Translations under genes and position numbers: made by a program | Notes under the pieces: generated by a model | Database searches by the model: none | What the model saw: only the letters and a program-made list of their open reading frames with translations | Told to the model about the DNA's origin: nothing | Source of the DNA: Candidatus Nanopelagicales bacterium | GTDB lineage: Bacteria > Actinomycetota > Actinomycetes > S36-B12 | NCBI GenBank assembly: GCA_023264215.1 | Contig: JALQSY010000019.1 | Coordinates: forward strand, 1 to 18,427 | Length of the DNA: 18,427 nt | Reading direction: 5' to 3' | In this document: piece after piece, positions 7,104 to 14,222 of the stretch | Layout: the number at the start of each line of letters is the position of its first letter | Position numbering within the stretch: the stretch's first letter is position 1

Positions 7104-8141
7104 ATGTCCGGACCCTGGCGGGGCTTCGCCAGCGACAACTACGCCGGGATCCATCCGGAGGTCCTCGAGGCGATCGCACGAGCCAATGGCGGCCATGCCG
7201 TCGCCTATGGCGACGACGATGCGACCGCGCACCTCGCAGATCTCGTGCGCGAGCACTTCGGTCCGCAGGCCCAGGTCTTCCCGGTCTTCAACGGCACCGG
7301 AGCGAATGTCGTGGCCCTCCAGGCCATGTGCCGTCCCTGGGAGGCCGTGATCTGCGCGGAGAGCGCGCACGTCAACGTCGACGAAGGCGGTGCTCCCGAG
7401 AAGGTCGCGGGCCTCAAGCTGTGGACCGTCCCCACCTCAGACGGCCTGCTGACTCCGGAGTCTGTCGATGTGCACGCGGTGCGCACCGGCGATGTCCATC
7501 GCTCGCAGCAGGCAGTCGTCACGATCACGCAGTCGTCCGAACTCGGTACGGCGTACACCGTGGATCAGCTCGGCCGACTCGCCGATCATGTCCGCGCCCT
7601 GGGGCTCCGACTCCACCTCGACGGGGCCCGCATCGCCAACGCGGCGGCCAGCCTGGGCGTGTCACTGCGAGAGATCACCACTGACGTGGGCGTCGACGCG
7701 GTGTCCTTCGGGGGCACGAAGAACGGTGCGATGGGAGCCGAGGCGGTCATCGTGCTCAATCCCGACCTTGCCCACGCCGTGCCCTTCCTGCGCAAGTCCG
7801 CGATGCAACTGGCGAGCAAGATGCGCTTCGTCAGCGCCCAATTGTCCGCGCTGCTCACCGATGACCTCTGGTTGCGCAACGCCAGCCACGCCAACGCCAT
7901 GGCACGTCGCCTCGAGGACGCCGTGCGCGGCATCCCGGGAGTGGAGGTGCAGCGCCGCGTCGACGCCAACGCCGTCTTCGCGATCCTGCCGCCGACTGTG
8001 ACGGAGCGCTTGCAGCGCGATTATCGCTTCTACACGTGGGATGACCACACGGGCGAGGTGCGCTGGATGTGCTCGTGGGATACGACGGCCGAGGATGTGG
8101 ATGCGTTCGCTGCCGCGATCGCGCGTGAGATGGCCGGCTAG
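7104..8141 (+). CDS. PLP-dependent threonine aldolase/beta-eliminating lyase family enzyme
   Basis: The 345-residue product is a fold-type I PLP enzyme of the Beta_elim_lyase family. It begins with FASDNYAGIHPEVLEAIARAN and AYGDDDAT, as low-specificity threonine aldolases do. PFNGTGAN-like binding appears as VFNGTGANVVALQAM. The stacking-histidine region is ESAHVNVDEGGAPEK, the pyridine-nitrogen aspartate is in LHLDGARIANA, and the Schiff-base lysine is K206 in FGGTKNGAMGAE. Family members cleave L-threonine or allo-threonine to glycine and acetaldehyde, or carry out related beta-eliminations on amino acids; which one applies here is not clear. It is the last gene of the DUF6421-SDR operon and ends 1 nt from the oppositely oriented Lrp-type regulator gene. 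The operon context hints at a beta-hydroxy amino acid or related substrate. Confidence 0.9.
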   Translation: MSGPWRGFASDNYAGIHPEVLEAIARANGGHAVAYGDDDATAHLADLVREHFGPQAQVFPVFNGTGANVVALQAMCRPWEAVICAESAHVNVDEGGAPEKVAGLKLWTVPTSDGLLTPESVDVHAVRTGDVHRSQQAVVTITQSSELGTAYTVDQLGRLADHVRALGLRLHLDGARIANAAASLGVSLREITTDVGVDAVSFGGTKNGAMGAEAVIVLNPDLAHAVPFLRKSAMQLASKMRFVSAQLSALLTDDLWLRNASHANAMARRLEDAVRGIPGVEVQRRVDANAVFAILPPTVTERLQRDYRFYTWDDHTGEVRWMCSWDTTAEDVDAFAAAIAREMAG

Positions 8142-8142
8142 G

Positions 8143-8619
8143 TCACAGTTTCGGCGGCCTCTCCTCGAACGGAGTCGACAGCACGATCGTCGTCCTGGTC
8201 GACACGCCGGCGGCCGATCTGATTCGCGCAAGAAGGTCCTCCAGGTCGCCGGGCTCGGCGACGCGCACCTTGACGACATAGGAAGCGTCTCCAGCCACCG
8301 ACCAGCACGACTCGATCTCGCCGAACTCCTCGACGCGCTGCGGGATGTCGTCGGGCGCTGACGGATCGAGGGGAGTCAGGTCGATGAGGGCGGTCATGGG
8401 CAGGCCGACCGCACGATGATCGACCAGGGCTCGGTAGCCGCGGATGACCCCGCGCTGCTCGAGGCGCCGCACCCGCTGGTGGACGGCGGAGGTGGACAGT
8501 CCGGTCTCGCGGGCGAGGTCGGCGTAGGACATGCGCCCGTCGGAGGCGAGAAGCCCCAGGATCTGGGCGTCCACGTCGCCGATGGGCTCACCGCCCCCGG
8601 CGCGTCCGCTGCCCTCCAC
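8143..8619 (-). CDS. Lrp/AsnC family transcriptional regulator
   Basis: From the GTG at 8619 the product has 158 residues, the usual Lrp length. It opens with an AsnC-type winged helix: IGDVDAQILGLLASDGRMSY, ADLARETGLSTSAVHQRVRRLE with the recognition helix, then RGVIRGYRALVD. A RAM (alpha-beta sandwich) effector domain follows, with ALIDLTPL, VEEFGEIESCWSVAGDASYVVKV and a final TTIVLSTPFEERP. Such proteins form octamers or dimers of dimers and bind amino acids or related small molecules. The frame stays open to 8748, but the upstream extension is basic and low in structure. CAGACT lies exactly 6 nt before this GTG. The gene converges on the PLP lyase with one base between stops. Control of that operon or of the divergent L,D-transpeptidase is possible but unproven. 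Confidence 0.88.
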   Translation of the reverse strand: MEGSGRAGGGEPIGDVDAQILGLLASDGRMSYADLARETGLSTSAVHQRVRRLEQRGVIRGYRALVDHRAVGLPMTALIDLTPLDPSAPDDIPQRVEEFGEIESCWSVAGDASYVVKVRVAEPGDLEDLLARIRSAAGVSTRTTIVLSTPFEERPPKL

Positions 8620-8625
8620 GAGGGG

Positions 8626-8631
8626 AGTCTG
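8626..8631 (-). promoter_or_regulatory. Candidate leaderless -10-like element of the Lrp gene
   Basis: CAGACT on the minus strand is followed by six bases and the GTG. It keeps the key A2 and T6 of TANNNT but lacks T1. No Shine-Dalgarno is present. Confidence 0.3.
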
Positions 8632-8718
8632 ACAGGTGCTTCGCCGCCGGCGAAAGATCACGGGCGGATAACGGCTGCGCGCCACACGCGCCCCATGCGC
8701 CCCATACTTGCCTGCGTT

Positions 8719-8727
8719 TGGCACCAT
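8719..8727 (+). promoter_or_regulatory. Candidate extended -10 (TGGCACCAT) of the L,D-transpeptidase gene
   Basis: TG-G-CACCAT ends 6 nt before the ATG at 8734. The identical 9-mer occurs at the same distance before the NADH dehydrogenase gene (14658-14666). It resembles an extended -10 with a weak first base and suggests a leaderless transcript. Confidence 0.35.
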
Positions 8728-8733
8728 GGGGGC

Positions 8734-9807
8734 ATGGCCGGCAAGCATGCCCGCCCGGATTCGGGGCGCGGCGGAGCAGCGTGGCGCCTCGCGGGCGTCA
8801 TCGCCGGCATTGCGGCACTCGCGGCCGTCGCCATCGTCGGTGGCGTCGCCTTCGGCCTGTCATCCCCGTGGACCGGATCGACGGCGGTTGCATCGATCGT
8901 CACGCCATCTCCGACCGATGAGGATGTCATCGCCGACGAGGTCGACGCGGTCGCGCCACCGATCGTCTTCTCCGGGCCGGCGCTCGCCGCCGAGCCTGCT
9001 CGCACCTACTCCCCGGACATCAACGTCCTGAAGTGGAAGAAGGATCCGGCCACCATCACGACGGTCTACCCGACACGGGTCAAGGACCTCTACGGAGTCG
9101 GCACCGTCATCCGCATCGAGTTCGCGTACCCGGTGCCCGATGAGCAGAAGGCGCTCCTCGAGGAGGCCGCCACGGTGATCGCGAGCAAGCCCTTCGGCAC
9201 CGCAGCGTGGAGCTGGCCCAACGAGACCACCATGGCCTTCCGGCCCAAGGAGTTCTGGCCCGCCTACACCGATGTGAAGGTCGACTTCGACTGGAAGAAG
9301 AACAAGCTCGCGACCTACGACCCCCAGGTCAAATTCCGCGTGGGCCGCGAACTCGTCTTCACCATCCCCGCGGACAAGCTGGTCGGCAAGGTCAAGCGCG
9401 ATGGCGTGACGATTCGCAAGGTCCCCGTCTCGCTCGGCAAGCCGACCTGGGAGACCGCGTCGGGTGTCAAGACGATCCTCGAGCGCTACGCGATGAAGCG
9501 CATGGTCAATCCCGGCCCGCGCGAGCCCTACGACGTGAATGTGCCCTACGCCCTGCGCATCACGCCGAGCGGTGAGTACCTCCACGCCGCTCCGTGGAAT
9601 CTGTACAACCTCGGCGTCGCCTCGACGTCCCACGGCTGCACCAACATGTCGATGGAGGACGCCATCTGGTTCTACGACAATGCCTTCGAAGGCGACCCGG
9701 TGATCACCACCGGCACCGGCGTCGATCTCGACTGGTTCGAAGGCCCCGGTGCGATGTGGAACATCGATTGGGCCGACTGGACCAAGCGCAGCTTCTCCCT
9801 GGCCTGA
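8734..9807 (+). CDS. L,D-transpeptidase (YkuD catalytic domain) with Ig-like module
   Basis: The 357-residue protein has a short basic N-terminus, one membrane helix (about residues 15-38, LAGVIAGIAALAAVAIVGG) and then an extracytoplasmic region. An Ig-like domain of the mycobacterial Ldt type spans about residues 95-200. The YkuD domain follows, with H284 in YLHAAPW and the active-site motif SHGCTNMS holding H300 and nucleophile C302. These enzymes make 3-3 cross-links in peptidoglycan or attach proteins to it, outside the membrane. In-frame ATG 8695 would add 13 residues; 8734 is preferred because the membrane-anchor N-terminus looks complete there and TGGCACCAT sits 6 nt upstream. No lipobox is seen, unlike LdtMt2. 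The helicase gene follows after 67 bp. Confidence 0.9.
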   Translation: MAGKHARPDSGRGGAAWRLAGVIAGIAALAAVAIVGGVAFGLSSPWTGSTAVASIVTPSPTDEDVIADEVDAVAPPIVFSGPALAAEPARTYSPDINVLKWKKDPATITTVYPTRVKDLYGVGTVIRIEFAYPVPDEQKALLEEAATVIASKPFGTAAWSWPNETTMAFRPKEFWPAYTDVKVDFDWKKNKLATYDPQVKFRVGRELVFTIPADKLVGKVKRDGVTIRKVPVSLGKPTWETASGVKTILERYAMKRMVNPGPREPYDVNVPYALRITPSGEYLHAAPWNLYNLGVASTSHGCTNMSMEDAIWFYDNAFEGDPVITTGTGVDLDWFEGPGAMWNIDWADWTKRSFSLA

Positions 9808-9826
9808 GCCCCCCGGAGTGCGCCGA

Positions 9827-9840
9827 GCCGCCGATGCGGC
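9827..9840 (+). repeat. Small GC-rich hairpin after the L,D-transpeptidase gene
   Basis: GCCGC-CGAT-GCGGC forms a perfect 5-bp stem with a 4-nt loop, 20 nt after the stop at 9807. There is no T-tract, so termination is uncertain. It is the first of two hairpins in this 67-bp gap. Confidence 0.35.
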
Positions 9841-9849
9841 ATGATCGAC

Positions 9850-9868
9850 CCTCCCCATATTCGGGAGG
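9850..9868 (+). promoter_or_regulatory. Hairpin sequestering the helicase Shine-Dalgarno
   Basis: CCTCCC (9850-9855) is the exact complement of GGGAGG (9863-9868), separated by 7 nt. GGGAGG is the only ribosome binding site for the GTG at 9875. In RNA the pairing would hide it. The pairing is seen in the sequence; a regulatory effect is inference. Confidence 0.5.
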
Positions 9869-9874
9869 CATGCA

Positions 9875-12121
9875 GTGGGGACCAGCCGAGAGCGCGAGCT
9901 CGCCACCGAGCGGGCGGTGGTCGACTCCCTCTATGGGCGCCTCGACGAGGTGCGCCGGCGCACGCGTGAGGACCTGCGGCGAGCACAGCACGACCAGACC
10001 GCCGGGACGCCGGCGGCCCTCACGGAGCAGGACGCCTTCGTCAAGCTCTACACGGAGCGGCTGCAGTCGCTCGAGGCCGCCGAGACCCGGCTGTGCTTCG
10101 GCCGACTCGATCTCGCCGATGGGCAATCGCGGTACATCGGCCGACTCGGCCTTGCGGATGACGATCAGCGGCCGCTGCTCACGGACTGGCGCGCCCCCGC
10201 GGCCGAGCCCTTCTACCAGGCCACGTCCGCGGACCCGCGCGGTGTGATTCGGCGTCGCCACATCGTCACATCGGGTCGCGAGGTGACGTCGCTCGAGGAC
10301 GATGTGCTCGATCTCGAGGCGCTCGCCGAAGGCGACGCCGGAGTGCAGGCTGAGGATGTCCAAGGCGGCGGCGTGCTCATGGCAGCGCTCGCGGCACGCC
10401 GTACCGGCCGCATGCACGACATCGTCGCCACCATGCAGGCCGAGCAGGACGCCATCGTGCGATCGCCGCTCGACGGAATCCTGGTCGTCGAGGGAGCCCC
10501 TGGCTGCGGCAAGACCGTCGTCGCACTGCACCGGGCGGCCTACCTGCTCTACACCCACCGAGAGCGGCTCGGGCGCAGCGGCGTCCTCATCGTGGGCCCC
10601 AATCGGATCTTCCTGCACTACATCGGACAGGTGCTCCCCGCGCTCGGTGAGACAGCGGCCGTCCTCGCGACACCGGGCCAGCTCTATCCCGGCGTGGATG
10701 CCACCGCCTGGGAGCCGGCGGCCATCGCGGCAGTCAAGGGCCGCGCCCGGATGGCCGAGGTCATCCATCGGGCCGTGCGGGCACGTCAGCGCATCCCCGA
10801 TGGGCCGCGCACCCTCGATGTCGCGGGCACGGCGATCACGCTCACCCCGGACATGGTGTCCGCGGCGCGCGACCGGGCACGCGCATCGCGCAGGCCGCAC
10901 AACCAGGCAAGGCGGACGTTCGTGCTCACCGTCCTCGAGGCGCTTGCCCGAGCGCTCGCCGACGCACGCAACATCGATATCGAGGGACATCGTGAGGTGC
11001 TCATCGAGGACCTGCGCGACTCACGCGATGTCAGGCGTGAGGTCAACCTCGCGTGGATGCCCGTGTCGCCCGAGCAGTTGATCGCGGACCTCTTCGCTGA
11101 TCCGCAGCGCCTATCGGCGGCGGCGCCGGGGATGTCGGATGACGACCGGGCGCTGCTCGCCCGCCCTCGCGGCGCCGCGTGGACCGTCGCCGACGTACCG
11201 CTGCTCGATGAGGCCGCAGAACTCCTCGGCGTCGAGGATGAGGCCGAGCGGCAGGCGCAGGCCCGGGCTCAGGCCGAGCGCAGGGCCGAGCAGGAGTACG
11301 CGGAGTCCGTGCTGGAGATGACCGGAACCCGGGGAGTGTCCGCCGATCAGCTCCTCGACCGGTATGCAGGACCCCGCGAGAGCGTCTCCGTCGCCGAGCG
11401 AGCCTCCGAGGATCGCGAGTGGGTCTACGGGCATGTGGTCGTCGATGAGGCACAGGAGCTGTCGCCGATGATGTGGCGACTCCTCGCGCGCCGCTGCCCC
11501 TCCCTGTCCATGACGGTCGTGGGGGACCTGGACCAGACCGCATCCGCTGCCGGGGCAGAGGATTGGGCATCGGCATTGCACGACATCACGAAGTCCCGCC
11601 ATCGGACGGACAGGCGTTGGAGAGTCGAGCGCCTCACGGTGAACTACCGCACGCCCCGGCCCTTCATGGATCTTGCGCGCGAGGTCCTGCGATCGTGCGG
11701 CCGCGAGCCCGCGCCGGTCGAGTCGATCCGCGACGGGCAGCCGCCGGCGCTGACCCGGCTGGATGCGCTCGACGACCTGGTCACGGTCGTGGCCGCTGCA
11801 GCCGAGGGAGGCGATGTCGGGCGGGTGGGTGTCATCACCGCACCCTCACTGGTCGATCAGCTCGACGAACTCCTCCGCAGCGGCCTGCCCGTGGGGGTGG
11901 TGGGCCGGGGGGATGAACGCCTCGACGAGGTCGTCTCCGTCCTCTCGGTCGCCCAGGCCAAGGGCCTGGAGTTCGACGACGTGGTCGTCGTCGAGCCCGA
12001 TCTCATCGAGCTGGAGTCGGCGCGCCGGGGAACGGACCTCTATGTCGCCCTGACGCGCGCGACGCGTTCGCTGACGATCGCCTACACCGGGGACTACCCG
12101 GCCTGCCTGCCCGCGCTATGA
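9875..12121 (+). CDS. HelD/HelR-like superfamily 1 ATPase (RNA polymerase-associated helicase-like protein)
   Basis: The 748-residue product has the architecture of actinobacterial HelD/HelR proteins, which use ATP to free RNA polymerase from stalled complexes. An N-terminal charged helical region (ELATERAVVDSLYGRLDEVRRR, with matching R-E-D-L-R-R-A) precedes the family block YIGRLGLADDDQRPLLTDWR and AEPFYQAT. SF1 motifs follow: Walker A GAPGCGKTVVALHRAAYLLY (K213), VVVDEAQELSPMMWRLL (D524-E525), VVGDLDQTAS, LTVNYRTPRPFMDLA, SVAQAKGLEFDDVVVVEP and LYVALTRATRSL. A long charged helical insertion (A/E/R-rich, about residues 450-475) sits between them. The GTG start is set by GGGAGG 6 nt upstream. 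Some HelR proteins protect polymerase from rifamycins; I see no inverted-repeat rifamycin-associated element upstream, so general recycling is the safer call. The stop overlaps the peroxiredoxin stop. Confidence 0.88.
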   Translation: MGTSRERELATERAVVDSLYGRLDEVRRRTREDLRRAQHDQTAGTPAALTEQDAFVKLYTERLQSLEAAETRLCFGRLDLADGQSRYIGRLGLADDDQRPLLTDWRAPAAEPFYQATSADPRGVIRRRHIVTSGREVTSLEDDVLDLEALAEGDAGVQAEDVQGGGVLMAALAARRTGRMHDIVATMQAEQDAIVRSPLDGILVVEGAPGCGKTVVALHRAAYLLYTHRERLGRSGVLIVGPNRIFLHYIGQVLPALGETAAVLATPGQLYPGVDATAWEPAAIAAVKGRARMAEVIHRAVRARQRIPDGPRTLDVAGTAITLTPDMVSAARDRARASRRPHNQARRTFVLTVLEALARALADARNIDIEGHREVLIEDLRDSRDVRREVNLAWMPVSPEQLIADLFADPQRLSAAAPGMSDDDRALLARPRGAAWTVADVPLLDEAAELLGVEDEAERQAQARAQAERRAEQEYAESVLEMTGTRGVSADQLLDRYAGPRESVSVAERASEDREWVYGHVVVDEAQELSPMMWRLLARRCPSLSMTVVGDLDQTASAAGAEDWASALHDITKSRHRTDRRWRVERLTVNYRTPRPFMDLAREVLRSCGREPAPVESIRDGQPPALTRLDALDDLVTVVAAAAEGGDVGRVGVITAPSLVDQLDELLRSGLPVGVVGRGDERLDEVVSVLSVAQAKGLEFDDVVVVEPDLIELESARRGTDLYVALTRATRSLTIAYTGDYPACLPAL

Positions 12122-12607
12122 CGTGAGTGCGTCCACGACGCACTGTCCGTTGCTCACGATCGCCGAGAAGCCATCCTCCTCAGGGAGGAACGTCGTGACC
12201 GTCCCGTCCTCGATCACCATGGCGTAGCGCTTGGACCGGGTTCCCATCCCCGCGCGCGAGGCGTCGACCTCCATGCCGATCGCCGTGGTGAATTCGGCGT
12301 TGCCGTCGGAGGCGAGGGTGATCTGCGGACCCACCCCCTGCGACGCGCCCCAGGCGGCGAGCACGAAGGGGTCGTTGACCGCGAGGCAGACGATCCGGTC
12401 GACGCCGGCGGCGGCGAGTTCGGCTGCGGTGTCGACGTAGGAGGGCAGGTGCACCTGGGAGCAGGTCGGCGTGAAGGCGCCGGGGACGGCGAAGAGCACC
12501 ACGCGACCCGACCCCAGCAGCTCGGCGCTGGAGACCGGATCTGCTCCGGCGTCCGTGACGACGCGCAGGGTCGCGTCCGGGATGCGGTCTCCTACGGCGA
12601 TGCTCAT
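12116..12607 (-). CDS. Peroxiredoxin, Prx5/PMP20 type
   Basis: The 163-residue protein is a thiol peroxidase that reduces hydrogen peroxide or organic peroxides. The active site is explicit: PGAFTPTCSQVHLPSY with P42, T46 and peroxidatic C49, the signature of the Prx5 group. The paired arginine region is MGTRSKRYAMVIEDG. Two other cysteines exist (in DRIVCLAVN and C156 near the C-terminus), either of which might act as a resolving thiol; a 1-Cys mechanism with an external reductant is also possible. It lies in the cytoplasm. The ATG overlaps the MFS exporter stop (ATGA) and is preceded by GGAGGGG, so it is translated as the second gene of that operon. It converges with the helicase gene, overlapping by six bases at the stops. 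Confidence 0.93.
   Translation of the reverse strand: MSIAVGDRIPDATLRVVTDAGADPVSSAELLGSGRVVLFAVPGAFTPTCSQVHLPSYVDTAAELAAAGVDRIVCLAVNDPFVLAAWGASQGVGPQITLASDGNAEFTTAIGMEVDASRAGMGTRSKRYAMVIEDGTVTTFLPEEDGFSAIVSNGQCVVDALTS
12126..12144. terminator. Terminator-like hairpin at the convergent helicase/peroxiredoxin ends
   Basis: AGTGCGTC (12126-12133) and GACGCACT (12137-12144) form a perfect 8-bp stem with a CAC loop. It starts 4 nt after the helicase stop, inside the last codons of the peroxiredoxin gene. No T-tract follows. Likely a U-less terminator for plus-strand transcription; the function is inferred. Confidence 0.5.
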
Positions 12608-14157
12608 GTCCGTTCCCCTCCGTCCTCGTGGCCCCCGCCACCCACGGGCGCCTTGCCGCGTAGGAGCACGATAGCCACCACGGCGCCGATCAGCGACACG
12701 GCGATCGTCGGCCACATGGCGACACCGACCGCAGCATCGAAGACGTCCCTGATAACGGCTCTGGCATCACCGGTAATCAGGGAGGCGACGTCGTCGAGCT
12801 GAAGGCCACCGGTGAGGACACTCAGGATCTTGTCGACCGTATCGGACGTGGCCCCGCTGATGCGCTCGATGATCTGGTCTCGCGCGTCGGTCTGGAAGAC
12901 TGCCGTGCCCACCGCGACGCCGAGTGATCCACCGATCATGGACGAGGCCTTGAAGACCCCCGATACGACTCCCTCACCCGCGTCGCCGGGATCCTCGACG
13001 GCCGTGGCCGCGCATGGCGTGATCTGCAGGCCGATGCCGATGCCGATGAGGATGAAGGGGGCGATCAACTGCGAGTAGTCGCCGCTGAGGTCGAGCAGCA
13101 GGAAGGCTGCGACCGCCAGGCAGGCCATGCCGACGGCGGTCGGCCAGGCTGGCCCGAAGCGACGACCTATCCAGGTGCCCAGGGGATTGATGAGCAGGAT
13201 CGGGATCGTTGCCGGCAGCAGCAGCAGTCCCGCCGTGAGGGGATCGAAGCCCTCGACAACCTGCAGGTAGAGCGACATGAAGAACACGACGCCGCCGAAG
13301 ACGAAGTTCGCGATGAGGTTGGCCAGGACGGCACCGTCGAACCGGCGCTTGCGGAAGATGGACAGCACGATCACCGGACTGGCGACCTTGCGCTCGATCA
13401 GGACGAAGAGCACGAAGAGCGCGACGGAGCCGAGCATCATGCCGGCGAAGGCAAAGGTCGAGAGGGTGTCGAACTGCACCAGGGCCCACGACAGCAGGAA
13501 GATGCCGCCCACGAGGGTGATGACTCCCGGTACGTCGATGCGGCGAGTGGCCCCGGCGTCCTTCGTCTCCGGTGTGGCCCACCAGGTGATGAGCAGCGCC
13601 ACGATGCCGATCGGCAGATTGATCCAGAAGATCCATCTCCACTGCAGTCCCTCGACGATGACGCCACCCACGAGCGGGCCGAGTGCCTGGGCGCCCCAGC
13701 AGACCGCGATCCACGCCGCGATCGCCGTGTCCCGCTGCTTGCCGGTGAACAGGACGGCGATCATGGCGAGCGCGGTGGGCAGGATGGCCGCGGCACCGAT
13801 GCCCTCGAGCACACGACCGAGGATGAGAACCATCGGCGACGGTGCGAGCGCGGCCACCACCGAGCCCAGCAGGACGAAGCCGGTGCCGATCGTGAAGAGC
13901 AGCCGACGTCCGAAGATGTCGCCGACGCGCCCGCCCACGATGATCAGTGCACCGGCGAGGAAGTATCCGTTGACCGCCCACTGGAGCGTGTCCATCGAGC
14001 CGCCGAGGTCCCGGGCGATGGTGGGCAGTGCGATGGAGATGTCGCTGGCCGTGACCCAGACGAGTGCCGTGACCAGGCACAGGCCGAGGAGGGACCACCA
14101 GCGGCGCTCGGAGCCGGGCACCGCGGCGGGGTCGGCCTGGGGGGACGCCTTGATCAT
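12604..14157 (-). CDS. MFS drug exporter, DHA2 (EmrB/QacA, 14-helix) type
   Basis: The 517-residue integral membrane protein would act as a proton-coupled multidrug or small-molecule exporter. After a soluble N-terminus of about 20 residues, TM1 carries LVTALVWVTASDISIALPTI, with the TM1 aspartate of the DHA2 group in D-I-S/D-I-A-L-P-T-I. Motif A is GGRVGDIFGRRLLF and motif C is GPLVGGVIVEGLQWRWIFWINLPIG. The length and the terminal loop (about residues 440-490) before a last helix and RGK tail fit 14 transmembrane segments. TACAGT lies 6 nt before the ATG and there is no Shine-Dalgarno, so expression is probably leaderless. The stop overlaps the peroxiredoxin start. The substrate cannot be deduced. 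Confidence 0.9.
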   Translation of the reverse strand: MIKASPQADPAAVPGSERRWWSLLGLCLVTALVWVTASDISIALPTIARDLGGSMDTLQWAVNGYFLAGALIIVGGRVGDIFGRRLLFTIGTGFVLLGSVVAALAPSPMVLILGRVLEGIGAAAILPTALAMIAVLFTGKQRDTAIAAWIAVCWGAQALGPLVGGVIVEGLQWRWIFWINLPIGIVALLITWWATPETKDAGATRRIDVPGVITLVGGIFLLSWALVQFDTLSTFAFAGMMLGSVALFVLFVLIERKVASPVIVLSIFRKRRFDGAVLANLIANFVFGGVVFFMSLYLQVVEGFDPLTAGLLLLPATIPILLINPLGTWIGRRFGPAWPTAVGMACLAVAAFLLLDLSGDYSQLIAPFILIGIGIGLQITPCAATAVEDPGDAGEGVVSGVFKASSMIGGSLGVAVGTAVFQTDARDQIIERISGATSDTVDKILSVLTGGLQLDDVASLITGDARAVIRDVFDAAVGVAMWPTIAVSLIGAVVAIVLLRGKAPVGGGGHEDGGERT

Positions 14158-14163
14158 GGGCGC

Positions 14164-14169
14164 ACTGTA
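14164..14169 (-). promoter_or_regulatory. Candidate leaderless -10 element of the MFS-peroxiredoxin operon
   Basis: TACAGT on the minus strand, then six bases, then ATG. No ribosome binding site is present close to the start. The -35 region is not recognisable. Confidence 0.5.
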
Positions 14170-14210
14170 CGGCGCGGGCTTCCTGCGAGCGTCGAAGCGG
14201 GCATCGGACG

Positions 14211-14216
14211 TACGCT
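14211..14216 (+). promoter_or_regulatory. Candidate leaderless -10 element of the small membrane-anchored protein gene
   Basis: TACGCT, then six bases, then GTG at 14223. With TACAGT on the opposite strand, this makes a divergent pair of leaderless-type promoters within 65 bp. Confidence 0.5.
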
Positions 14217-14222
14217 CGTGGC

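Noticed and set aside
8110..8185. Searched for a terminator hairpin at the convergent PLP lyase/Lrp junction
   Set aside because: I found only a short CGCGATCGCG palindrome with no loop and imperfect GGCCG/CGGC matches, so no terminator is called.
8416..8733. In-frame extension of the L,D-transpeptidase to 463 codons
   Set aside because: It would run antisense through the Lrp gene's DNA-binding domain and displace the membrane anchor from the N-terminus.
9704..10990. Open frame of 428 codons on the minus strand opposite the transpeptidase end and helicase start
   Set aside because: It is antisense to well-conserved SF1 motifs and has a composition typical of shadow frames.
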